Origin: Haemonchus contortus
Taxonomy: Eukaryota > Nematoda > Chromadorea > Rhabditida > Trichostrongylidae
Direction of reading: 5' to 3'
Assembly: GCA_000469685.2 (NCBI GenBank)
Contig: LS997565.1
Coordinates: 48,724,501-48,788,500, forward strand
DNA: 64,000 bases
In this document: piece by piece, positions 1-12,300 of the stretch
Position numbering within the stretch: the stretch's first letter is position 1
Layout of the letters: each line of letters opens with the position of its first letter
Notes under the pieces: generated by a model
Seen by the model: the letters and a program-made list of their open reading frames with translations, nothing else
Told to the model about the DNA's origin: nothing
Database searches by the model: none
Made by a program: the position numbers and the translations under genes

Positions 1-996
1 TCTTCATCTTACTTCTAAACTCAGATTTGCGTATCCTTTCAATCTCACTGAGAAGCCTTCTGTAGTTGCACCATTTCAAAAATTAGATGGGTAATTCTGC
101 AGTTAACTCACCTGATGTATTCCCCTTCGCTTTCACAGGCTTTCAACAGTGTTTGGTACAGGGCGAGTACTTTGGGCTTGTTCTTGTGACATAGTATTCC
201 GCCTTTCTCAGTGTACGACTGTAGGGCTTCGAGGGCCTCGTTGACGCGATCTTTTCGGGAGCGAACGTGCACTAACTGAAAAGAATCGTGCAGGTAAGAA
301 ACTAATGATTTCTAAAATCTGCGTTACCTTTCTGTGGATATCACCAATGGGGTTTGTCTTCTTATCAGATGTATACTCCTCATCGCTCTTCTTGTGCCTG
401 ACCATTTATCGATATTGACTAGAAGTACAAAGTTGTTACCGGAAGTCACTTCCTTTACACTCTGGACTGAAACGTAGACTCAAGTGAAAATTGGAAATTG
501 AAGGGGAGAAGTCATAAAACAGAGTACAAGGAGGCAGTTATAAGCATGCTGCCACTATTATTCATAGAAATTTAAAGTCATATCAGAAGAAAGATGCTGA
601 AGACGTGCTTCCAGACGGCCCCTCCCCATCTGCAATTGTTTGAGCATGAACAATGACTGCTTCAAACTTTGCAAGGTGCGAATTTGCACAAGATCAGTTG
701 AGGAAAAAAGCACTAATTCCTACTTTCTTCTACGTTATGTACTATGCTGTTTATATTTTTTTAGCTAAAATACAAGATAGTCGGTGAATTTCTCAGATTC
801 GCACGAGTTAGAACCCTATTCTCGAAGCTAGATTGCTTTTACTATAAAAAAATCCCATAATGACAGATTCTATGCTCATGAATGACTCTGCACTTTAGAC
901 ACCGAAATCCATGATTTCAAATCTTTGAATATTTCCTATTTGCACAACCTTTCATAAAAAATTGAAATATCATGTATGTAAAACCAAAGGGGGACG

Positions 997-1241
997 GTCA
1001 AGTCGTGCGTCCGAGGGTGCGCGCGGCAAATTGCGCGGCGAAACCCATACCTATTCTGACGACTTTAGCGCATATTATTTGGACCCATTTTCGAGGTATA
1101 GTAGAATAGTAGGATCAGCTGACCTTACTAATCCACCTTACTTCAGGTTTGGTCCCCCATGATAGGCGCCGGAGTCGTCCAAATTCGCCACGAACTTCAC
1201 CGCGCAATTTGCCGCGCGTACCCTCGGACGCACGACTTGAC
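997..1241. repeat. Foldback element with 46-bp inverted arms
   Basis: The first 46 bases (from GTCAAGTCGTGCGTCCGAGG) return as the reverse complement at 1196-1241, with about two mismatches. The centre is unrelated, AT-richer DNA. This is the structure of a short non-autonomous inverted-repeat element. I could not define a target-site duplication, and no coding sequence lies inside. Confidence 0.8.
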
Positions 1242-1485
1242 ACACACCCAAAACCAAAAAGGAATTTGGTAGTGGCTTGCAAAGCGTTGCACTTATTGAT
1301 CGAGTAGCAGCGGCGCACAGTATTCATACTAGAGCGCGCTTCCTTCCTTATAACGAGAGGCACCTACTACCTACTTTACAGCCTATTAGCCAGTTACCGA
1401 ATCATGTTATATGATACAGTAGTCTGAGCTGTAGGTCCCTAATCGAATGTCCAGCTCAACTAGCAGAAAGAAAAATCAGAAAAGT

Positions 1486-2060
1486 CAGGGCATCTTCGTC
1501 CAGTCTCCTTGGCGAAAACCTTCTTTAATGCGCCGGATAAGTGGAGGCTTTTCCCTGTCGTAGGTGATTGCTAAACTACAAAAATCAGTCGGCCAAAAGC
1601 TTCCTTCTGTTTGTAGCCGTCGATTTGGAAAAGTAGACGTCGATGGCGTATCAGCGCTGCTAGGGAGGCGAAGAGTAGTATCGGTTTTGTATAATCGATT
1701 TGCCGCGCGCGGCAGTTCGCGGACCATTCGCTCCCGTTATTACAGTTCTACCGTAATTCATACAGCTCAATCGACATGCGTTTAATATTTTTGGCATAAT
1801 TCTACTGCTAGTTATTTTGTTCCGGTATTTCTTACTTGCTGCTGCATTCTGCTACAGCCCTTCGCGCGCGGCGTCTCTCTCGCAGCGACGCGACAATTTC
1901 GATCCTACTGCACCACATTCCCGTTGCTACAACGTATGGCACTCCTCGGTGATCGGATACAGTGTGCGCTTTCACCATCTTGGGTTCAAATATAGTCATG
2001 AAGGCGCTCCAACTCGTCCCTCTAGCATCAATTTCTTGCACGACTAATCGATAGTTACTA
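1486..2060 (+). repeat. Dispersed repeat family R1, copy 1
   Basis: The block shares long stretches with about 31389-31712 (same strand), about 26280-26770 (opposite strand) and about 44606-44705 (short fragment). The best conserved part reads TACTTGCTGCTGCATTCTGC followed by a GCGCGCGGCGTCTCT run. It is an interspersed element of unknown class. The open frames inside it are not conserved as proteins between copies. Confidence 0.7.
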
Positions 2061-2615
2061 CATAGAAGCCGTCCAATCAATATAATAAGAGATGTTAACA
2101 CGTAAAATAAAGTATCCCATTAATGCTAAGAATCACGCAATACAACGGTCCTATGAAGGCTCAATACCAGGGATGATGCCTATTAAGAATGTAAGAGTCA
2201 TCAATAGACTTGGCGCATGGCGTGCAGGGACACTCTAGCGAAGAGCATAGGTAGCTTTGAAAACTAGGATTGCACGCCTCTATCGGAAGCCCCGCCCAGT
2301 CGCCCAGCTGGTCTAAGTGGGTAAAAGAAAGCACGGGGAATACAGTAAAGACTAGGCTACCAGATTTTGCGTATCGTAGTAGACTCTCATTCATCCATTA
2401 TCGCAAGAATTTTTTTCACAATTTCTTAAGAAGAAGAGTAGCAAATCCAGGTGTCCGAAAATCATATTTACGTAATTCTTCGAGAAACTTAGGTAGGCAT
2501 CAATTTCCTAGAGAATTTTGGAGGAATTTTCGAAGTTCGAGTTTTTTTTGTTGATATGACGAAAACTAGATGAGCTACACTTCTATCGTGAAGGGAGGGG
2601 AATAACCACGCTCAG

Positions 2616-3020
2616 AAGGTACAGTTCACGATAATTTTCGATTATCTAGTTTAAGATGAATGATGGAAAGCTTCAAAAAATAATGAAATCTGGGTTGGAA
2701 CGAGAACATGATGTCAAAAATGTATAGAATGGGTACATGGACGAATTGCCCAAGTGTGTGTGCCATTGCGTACAGCTGGCTACAGTAGCTTGCGTGCAAG
2801 TGAGCGTCCCGATGCGAAGGGAGCAACTTCCACAGGCTCCACGACGCCGGGCACTTCTTCTTTTGGGTGTGTACGCCAGCTAAATATAAACTGATTTTAG
2901 AGTCCTATCGAAGCCTTTTCTAACGCGACAACGTCCCTTGCGCTATCCTTGGGGGTCATAGGCTTGTCCCAAAGAATAATCTTGGAAACTATTTCCAAAG
3001 ATAAAAATTCTTCTTCAGAG
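2616..3020 (+). repeat. Inverted-repeat element family P, copy 1
   Basis: It starts with GTACAGTTCACGATAATTTT and shares an internal stretch near 2927-2950 (CGTCCCTTGCGCTATCCTT) with the 38.7-39.2 kb copy. Related ends appear at 16850, 17721, 22121, 38708 and 39168. The right border is poorly defined, so the end is approximate. Confidence 0.55.
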
Positions 3021-3215
3021 ATTATGTTGCATGGCGACCATTTCCTACGGTAGAACATCAGAAGGCAATAAATCCGGGACCATTCAGTTCAGATGGGAGT
3101 TTTTCCATTTCGTTCCTTGGTTGCCAGTTTTTTCCTGGAGGCTGTAAGGCTTTTCATTCCGTTTCTTAGTTACCACTGCATAGTCCTAGGCGATTGTTTC
3201 TCATTTCGAGTGACA

Positions 3216-3379
3216 ATGCCACCATCGAGCATACGTATCGCGTTGATCTTTCCCTTTTGGGTAAGTTCTTATAAATCACGGAGAGCCAGTTGATCGTTCA
3301 ATAGATTTCTATTGTTTAAAGGTCTTCCTCGTAATTGCGTGCGTCGCAGCTGTGGAAGATGCCACCTTGGCACCTTATG
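3216..3379 (+). CDS. lov-1: Exons 1-2 of the polycystin gene: start and signal peptide
   Basis: Exon 1 (3216-3260) starts at ATG and codes MPPSSIRIALIFPFW. GTAAGT follows at once. Exon 2 (3322-3379) continues VFLVIACVAAVEDATLAPY and ends in phase 1 at GTAGGT. Together they form a hydrophobic stretch ending in ACVAA, a typical signal peptidase site. Phase 1 matches the acceptor at 5645, where the joined codon is GTC and reading continues VDCYICYENST. That join is the main reason for placing the start here rather than in the mucin exon. Confidence 0.72.
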
Positions 3380-6300
3380 GTAGGTTTGTGAAAGTACTAA
3401 AGATAAAGTTCTTGTCGATTGACTGCTTAGAAATTTTATGAATTGCTCTTTGAAGTAGCAAAAAGTGGCATAGAATTTGCCAAAGAACGAAAATAAAGAG
3501 CGATGTATCCGTGCGACGAAATGTAAGGAACTCTTCACCTAGACAAAAGTAAAAGGAAAAATGACAAAGTCTCTTCCAATCAAGTCGTAGTTGCTATTCG
3601 AGTGGCATGTGGCCTGTACAATGGCTTGCGGTGGCTGGCCGCAGTCAGTGTTTTTTCTTCCCAGCCGATTCTGGAACCAATTAACCGACCTCGGAAGAAT
3701 GGAAGGCCTCATTGGCATAGGCGCGCGCCGTCTCCCTGTCTAGTTGATGATTCGGAGCTACCGTTTTCTTGAAGTGAGACTTCTTACTGAGTGCCATCGC
3801 CTACCAAAAAATATTTTCTTCTGATTGTAAGCGGGGCTGGCGAAATCTTCCAGAGTTCCATTGCCTGTCATAATGACGTTCATTGCGTCTTTTGTGAACC
3901 GCTAACCCTTTGACAAATTACGGTCAGGAAAGTTAGAACCAAACCAAAGAGGCAAGAAACGGCACGGCAGTTTGTGATGAGAAATACTTGGGAGTATCTT
4001 GGTCGTCAGTACCTTCACATAGGCCATTGTGAGATGCAATATTTTGATTGCAGTCTGATTCACGGATGTCGTTGCTTCATTTCCTCCGGTTTGTAGGGAA
4101 TATTGTTGGTATGTATGCGTAGTAAGAATATTAGGTTGAGCAAAAGTTTTGACCGACCCTTCATCCCTTTCTAGATTCTTTCGCAGGACCGCTCGGAAGG
4201 ACTTTGTAATGGGTTATGGTAGGCCGATCCCTAGCCTGAACTTTTAGGGGGATATATAAGCATACCCTTCCTTGTAACTGCTTCGCAAATACGACCGTTA
4301 CCGTTCTGGGCTTCAGCAATCAAAACTGCCGGATCGTTAGAAATATGTTGGGGACAACGATGGACAACGATTACTAATTGAGGTCCTCTCCTACAAATAA
4401 GACTTTTCAAAGAGAAGATTGAAAAACCGATCGAAACTTTTTACTCAACCTAATATAATAAAATGAATGAGAACGTACAGAAACAAGCAGTTCTTTGGTC
4501 CGACTACAGCGCTGCCTTGAGCGTAGGTTTCCAATTATAGCTCCCTGTGGGAAAAATTTTTAATCTCGAGAAATGGACTCGCGAAATCTGTGGACCCTTT
4601 CATGATTTTATTGAAGTTTCGATTTCAATGACCGATTTCGTTTTTTGCTTCAGTTCGTTCTTCAATCTTAGTCAGTTTAAATAAGCTCTTACGCTAACAC
4701 TTAATCCTAGGTTTGACCTTCCCTTTCTCGGTGCCTCGCTTAGTCATCTCTTGTATCATGGGCTCTTTCACTAATAATTCTGAAAGTTTCTATCCGAATT
4801 TTTTTGAAGTGTGATTAATAGAAGATGATCCGAATGAGGAGTCTTGAACCGTTCCTCTTGACGACCGCAGAATTTTAGTCGTCTTCGGTAGACCATTTTT
4901 TCATCTGCGGCAACGAGGCCGGTATCGGCTTCTACTATGAATGCGCCTACTCGCCGGCTTGAAATGAGTGGGTCTTTTCTAGCAGTATAGTAGGATCGTG
5001 TTCTACCCGTGACGGGTACGCCTATTTCGTGCGCATGGTGGCAAATGAACACATTAGGGAGAGAGACCCAAATAGAACCAGTTGGACCTCCGAAAAGCAC
5101 CTAACACTCCAACATCCTCAAGTGAGAATCGAATTTCACAATCAGGCAGCGCACGAACTCCACATGGGTTGAATGCAATGCCTTACTGTAATACTTGGAA
5201 TGAAAAAAGACATTTCAAATGTATTTCCCACCTCAGCTCTATTCACAAGTATAAAACCCTGTGCTCTTCAAAAAGCTTTCTCGAACACTGCGCGCAGTAG
5301 GGAAATGATGCGGGCCCTGTAACCCATTTCTGGAGTCGGTAAACTGAGACTCGAGTAGCAAAATGTCTTAAACATGTTGCTGTTTTGTTTAGCATTTTCC
5401 TGATTGTCATATTATAAATTTTAGGATAGGATAATGACTTGCCAAAGCACAACACCTGAGTTATTTCAACATTTTTCATATTATTTTTCGAATTGTTCTC
5501 CTATTGAGAACTCTTGAAATAGAGTCATTTGTGACACATACACCACACACCACACACCATACCCATGTACACATATACTCACATAATTAGTTAATAACAC
5601 TCACAATAAGTGTACATTTCAATAAGTCACTATCCATTCTTTAGTCGACTGCTACATATGTTACGAGAATTCTACAATCACAACTTCGACAACGACAACA
5701 ACTACGACTACAACTCCTACGACAACAGAAGAGCCAACAACGACAGACGAGATGTTGTATTCTCAATGCCAGCTATGCACAACGTTGCCCACGACAACCC
5801 AATCTTCAACCGTTTCATCTACTGAGATCACTTCAACATCAACACCTGCGACGACAACAGAAGAGTCAACGACAATTGCAACAACAACCCCTACAACTAC
5901 AGAAACGCCAACAACAACCGTAGAATCAACAACATTAGTAACAACAATTTCCACGACAACGAAACAGCCAACAACAACAGCTACGACAATGACAACAACA
6001 AAAGAAATATTATATTCTCAATGTCGTCTATGCACGACCTTGCCCACGACAACACAATCTTCAACCGTTACATCTACTGAAATCACTTCGACCTCAACAA
6101 GTACGACGACAACAGAAGAGTCAACGACAATTGCAACAACAATCCCTACGACAACAGAAACTCCAACAACAACTGTAGAGTCAACGACATTAGCAACAAC
6201 AACAACGACATCAGTGAAGCCAACAACAGCATCCACGAGAATGACAACAACTAAGGAGATATTATACTCTCAATGTCGTCTGTGTACAACCCTGCCCACG

Positions 6301-9300
6301 ACTACCCAGTCATCAACCGTTACATCTACTGCCATCTCTTCAACATCAACAGTAATGACAACGGAAACAACAGCAGAGTCAACAACAATTGCAACAGCAA
6401 CCTCTACGACAACAGAAACGCCAACAACAACAGCTACGGCAATGACAACAACAAAGGAAATATTATATTCTCAATGCCGTCTATGTACAACCTTGCCCAC
6501 GACAACCCAGTCTTCAACCGTTACATCTACTACCATCCCTTCAACATCAACACCTACGACGACAACAGTAGAGTCAGCAACAATTGCAACAACAATCCCA
6601 ACAACAACAGAGACGCCAACAACCGTAGAATCAACAACAATAGCAACAACAACAACGGCTACGGCAATGACAACAACAAAGGAAATATTATATTCTCAAT
6701 GCCGTCTATGCACGACCTTGCCCACGACAACCCAGTCTTCAACCGTTACATCTACCGCTACCACTTCAACATCTACACCTACAACAACAAAAGAGGAGTC
6801 AACAACAATTGCAACGACAATCCTTACGACAGCGAAAGCGCCAACAACAGCTATAGAGTCAACAACATTAGCAACAACAACAACTTCCACGGCAACGAAA
6901 AAGCCAACAACAACAGCTACGACAATGACAACAACAAAGGAAATATTATATTCTCAATGCCGTCTATGCTTGTTCTTGCCCACAACCCAGTCTTCAACTA
7001 CTACATCTGATGCAATCACTTCACCATCATTTAAGGCCTCTACGGCATGGATAACAACAAGAAAAAAGTATACAACAACGGAAACGCTAACAACCTCAGC
7101 AACAACTGCTACGGAGGAGAAAGTGTCAATAACAACAGCACCTGCAATGAGGGCGACAGCAACAACTCTTACCGCAACGAGTAAACCAACAACAACCGCA
7201 AAGTCAGCGACAACAGCTGCTACTACAGCGGAAGAGCCAATCACAACGGCAGAAGCAACGACAACAAAACCAGCAACAACTGTTATTTCAGCGGAAGAGC
7301 CAGCATTAACGGTCACAGCAATAACAGCACCGGCAGCAAAGTTCTCAGCGACGAAGAAGTCATTAGCAAGGCTCGTGACAAATATAGCAGAACCTTTGCA
7401 GCAGTTCCTTCAGGGCGAAGTTTCACCAACGACAACTCAGTTATCAGCCACTGTATCTACAGACATCACCTCAAAATCGATTGGTGTCCATAGCTCACTT
7501 GCAGCAACGGCAATAAGGACAGCGGCTCCCTCGGCAACAGCTATAGAAAAGACCACAGAAGGGGTAGGAACAGCTAGATGGCTGTTCCGACTGAAACGTC
7601 GACGATAATAGCAAAGGCACAAATAGCGTCAAAACCAACAGCAACAGAAAACTCAATGACAATGGGAACGCCAAAAACAGCAACAGAGCTAGCAACTACC
7701 CCGAAGCTTTTTGCAACTGAAACAGCGACAACAGCAAAAGCAACAGAAACAAACAAAAATGTCACTGAAATGCCAAAAACTGTAACAGAGCTAGCTAAAA
7801 GTGGGACAGCTGCAACGGCTGAAACGCCGACAGCGATATCAAAGGCATCAACAACAAAAACAACAGGTTTCACTACAACGGAAAGGCTAACAGGAACAGC
7901 CATAACGACGACAATCCAGCCGTCAGCTACAACTGTCATCACGCTAGAAGCACAAAGCGTCCATACTTCACCTGCGACATCAGCAACAACAGCAGCAACT
8001 CCTTCGTTGGCGAAAACGGGAAAATCAACAGCGGAGACCGTAACAACAACAACGCCTACAACAGCCGGAGAGGAAGGAATAAGCACTACAGCGACGGCAG
8101 CAAGGACAGGGGATTCTATTGGTGTCTCTTCGGAATCATCTAACCTCTACACATCATCTGCATCAACAGCAACTCTTACGACAGCTGGGTCGTCATTTAA
8201 AAAAGCGAATGTAACAACAACTCCAATAAGTGGTCCAAATGAAACGCCGGCAACGACAGTAGAGACAACAACAACAATAGCAATGGAAAAGGAGCATACA
8301 AGCACTGCGGCTGCGGCGACAAGAACAAGAGTGACGTCAACAAAGGCAACAACATTGAAAAAATTGATAAAAATCACAAAAGCGGCTGCTTCGACAACAA
8401 AGGGTGTCCCAATTTCGCAGTGTCGTTTGTGCCCAATATTTTCGTCAACGACGACCCATTTGCAGAGCTCTACTGCCATCACTTCTACATCACGTCGGGA
8501 CCATACGTCGTCTGCGACAATAGCAATAACAAGAATGACTCCTACGACAGCAGAGACAGCAGCAACTACGACGGCTGGTACAGCAAAAACGCTGGTAACC
8601 ACATCAACAAAGGCAACAACAGCGGGAAAGGAAGCCACAGGCAGTACCGTCGCGGTAACTGGAACAAGAGCCACAATCAAGGTTGCTACCACATCGGAAA
8701 AGCCAACACTAACCGCAACAGGAATGACCCCTATATCCCCTGCCATCACCTCAGCATCACATCATATCCGTGCTTCTGCGGAGACCAGAACAGCAACTCC
8801 TACGACAACGAAGAAGCTACCGACGGAGACAGGAGTAACTATACCAACTTCCTTCCCAATAGAGGAATCAACAGCTACGATCATTTCAACAACATCACCG
8901 TCTGGGAGCGCAGCAACGCAAGCCACAACAGTTATAACTCCTATACCCACTGCCATCACATCAGCGTCGCAGCCGTCTGGCACCATAGCGACTGCATCCA
9001 CTTCAGGAACAGATAGCTTCCGCCGTAAGTCTCGAGAAACAACGGTAAGTGATGAAATGACGGCAACAGATGCCACTGTACGCAAATCACCTGCAGAGAT
9101 GAGTGCAACAACTCCTACTGCATCGAAAAAGCCGTCAACAGAAATGAAAACAACAACAACAACAACCTCCTTCCCAATGGAAAAATCAACGACTACGGTC
9201 ATTTCAACTACTGCACCGTCCGGCACCACAGCTACTGTACCCACTTCAGGAACAGATCGCTTCCATGAGTCTCAAGAGACAACGGCACATGATGAAATGA

Positions 9301-12300
9301 CGGCAACGAGTGACACCGTTGAAACTACGAAACAGGCGACACTTCTGAGGTCTTCAGGTATTACGACGACTTCTACTGGGACCAAACTTGGTGAAACAGC
9401 AGCGAATGCTACCCTCGATACAAGAAGAACCGCGAGCACAACTGCAATCGCGTCAAATATCACAAACAAATCCTCGTCGGTTTCTTCTGGTACCGAACCT
9501 GGTTCCACTGCAACTACTATACCAGCTGAGACGAAACTAAGCCCCTTAACCATAGCAGACACCTCGAAGTTACCTATTTCGGGATCAGGAGCTCCTACAC
9601 TGCCAGACAACATAACAAATCTCACCACCGAAGCTGCAGACACCTCGAAGTTACCTATTTCTGAGTCGGAAGCTTCTACATTACCAGACAACACGACAAA
9701 CCTCACCTTCGAAGCTGATACCTTCTCATCGACTGAAGAAACAGCTGCTCGGCAACGTCTTTCAACAACAGGTACGACAAATTCTGTTTTCATGCAGCTT
9801 TCGTAGAGAAGACTTCCCGATTGGGGGTACTCTTTAGAGGTGCACATGAACGGCGAGGTTGTGTCTTTCGATTTACCGAATATATCCTTCCCAAATGATC
9901 AAGCTGATCAAAAGCTGACACCAAGTTCTTGGGCAACCTTTCGCTTTCTTCACATAACGGTTGCAATACCTTACCATTAGTGGAACATGTGAGGACAAGC
10001 TCTTAGTTTTGAGAGTGTGAGCGATTTCAACATAGAATAACCCTTGTTTTTCTTCTCCCACCAAGCTCAGGGAATCGTTACAATAATGATCGAGTTGACT
10101 CCAAAGACTTCAATGGAGCCTTTTCCAGAAACACCTAAGAGGAATGAGACGATCTCTCCCATCACAAAGATTTCAAGAAAAATCGCCACGACGTCACATT
10201 CGATTGACGAAAAAGTTACGGGGGAAACGACAACGAAATTTGCAGTAAGTGAAAATATGCGCTACGTAAGTCACTGAACGGCTAATTCATAGATGAGGAA
10301 GGTTTTTACTCATAAGACGGAGTGCCTTTCATTATTGACTGGTGTATCAGGAATGATTGAAAGCTTCCATCCTGAAGGACCTTTTATGTTTGAGGGCGTA
10401 TCTGCCTTCAAGAGCTCCTAATTACAAGGTATCAGTGAGAATAAATGCGTATAACGAGGGCAAACCCAAACATAAGGCCTTTTGAAATCCTAAATACCGA
10501 ATGGCCATTGCTTTTTATAACACACTATTGTGATGCACGGCGTTCCCCTCTCTTTGGGCTGAGAAAAAGACGTTGTGCCTCTGCCCTTGCGGTCCGGCTA
10601 TACTGACCAACCCCGACAGCCAGCTTTACGATGGTGTAAACGGTAAGTCATTCCGCGTTCGCTTGCTTCATCAAAAGGCTGGCTGTGGGCGGCTGGTAGA
10701 TATACCCGGAAAACGCGAAGGTGTAGCGTCATGGTATGGCGATCGGGTAAAAATAGGCTGGCAAAGGAGGCGCCTGACGGCAGTCGGGGCATCCGCAATA
10801 TGCCTTTTGTGGACGCTGAGGCAATTTTACAATGTCTAATTGTCGGAGCAGAGGTTCTGCGCAGTGGATGGAGGCCCTTCTGCAACGACGATCAACGGTG
10901 GATTACGACAAAGTATGAATGTGTGTTCTTACTATACGTTCCCACGCCAAAATATCCTTATTATTGCCGGTCTTCGGCGCAAACTATAAACACTCCTTCG
11001 TCCCTCCCTCGAAGGCTTTCGTTTTTCGATGAAATTTCTGGTAAAGAAGAGAAAGTGAATTTTTTGATAGGTTATTTTACAAACGCTCGGTTGATATTGC
11101 CTCCTTTCTTAGCAGTGCGACCGTAATTATCAGATTTTCAGTCATTCAGTTAGACTTTCAGCATTGCCCCGCTTCGCAGTTTACCTTGAACATATCCATG
11201 AATTCATCGTTTCCGCTCGTGATTGAGGAACCGGCCACGTTCACAGTGGTTTTCTCATCGAATACGGTTAGTTGGAAACGATTTTTACTTTTAAAGAGAA
11301 CATCTGAACGCGTACGCTTTGCAGGAAAACGTCACATGTGACAATCCGACATGGATTGTAAACGACAAAAAACAGGCGGACAGGGGACCACGGTTGACGT
11401 TTCGACGATTGAAAAGTAAAAACTACACAATCTGCATTGAATTCGAAGGTAAGGGATCGGTTTTCAAATGGTTTTCTAGCAAGCTGGATTGATTTATTAT
11501 TCAGGAGAGACAATGTCGATCTGTGGTTATGTGCATGTCACCGACAAACCATTATTTGTCCTCGGTGGAGACCCTGACCTCGACAAGCCAGATGACCATA
11601 GTGCTACAAGGAACATAACGAAATATCTAGATGAAAGCTTGAATCTTACTGTTACCCCGTCATTGAAGGATGAGCCCTATGTAGGAATACATAAGCGTAA
11701 GGACTCAATACCTGTAGGTGTCTGAAAGGTCAGATTTTCAGAGAATCACCTGGAATTGCCGCATCTACGATACGAGCTCGTCCTCGCCCAGTATACAATC
11801 ATCGAACTGCTTCAAATCAGGTATGAATAGTCCGAACTACCTCGAATAAAGATTGAAGCTGTTCGGAACTTCATAGTCCCTTGACACTAGAAGTACCTTT
11901 TCACCGTGCTGCGTTCTGGCAAATAATGCTCCATTTTCCAGGAGCTGCTTCGACTCTGAATTGGACGTCGACATCCATAGACTTCAGCAGGCTTTCAAAT
12001 TTTTTCATTGGCCCTGGCGTGTACGAGATGGTAATCACCGTAGAGTATACCGTATCCAAAAGCACCGCCTCTCGATACATTATAATAACTCTGTTGGAAG
12101 CCACAACGACTGCGTCGGATACCGAGCTCTGGACGAGTTCATCAGATCGCCAAAGGATATCTGAGGACGATATGCTAAAAACTACTAGTACGGGTCTGGA
12201 TCTACTGGAAACTACAGCGAACATCAGTCTCCTGAAAAGCTCATCGGGCGTCGACCTTCAAAAAAGTGCATCGGATCGTGACTTCGAAAAGAGCACATCG

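Larger units (their letters stand above)
1..3215. other. Gene-poor upstream flank of the polycystin gene
   Basis: I see no convincing exon here. Open frames are short and lack consistent splice signals. The stretch holds a foldback element (997-1241), a dispersed repeat copy (about 1486-2060) and a copy of an inverted-repeat family that begins GTTCACGATAATTTT (about 2616-3020). The polycystin promoter should lie at the 3' end of this stretch, but I recognise no core promoter or trans-splice site with confidence. Confidence 0.6.
3380..5644 (+). other. lov-1: Intron of the polycystin gene with repeats
   Basis: A 2.26-kb intron between the signal peptide exons and the mucin exon. It contains an antisense SINE fragment (about 3600-3745) and a 323-bp mariner-type non-autonomous element (4131-4453). 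I found no supported exon in it; the minus-strand frame at 4771-5100 shows no family resemblance. Confidence 0.55.

Noticed and set aside
6273..7010. 245-codon Asn-rich plus-strand frame overlapping the mucin exon
   Set aside because: It is a shadow of the ACN-rich repeat read one base off. It starts and stops inside the exon, and the Thr-rich frame has the splice-phase support.
6018..9847. Val-rich minus-strand frames across the mucin exons
   Set aside because: Antisense reading of ACA/ACG/ACC repeats gives Val/Ser strings without stops; no splice or start context.
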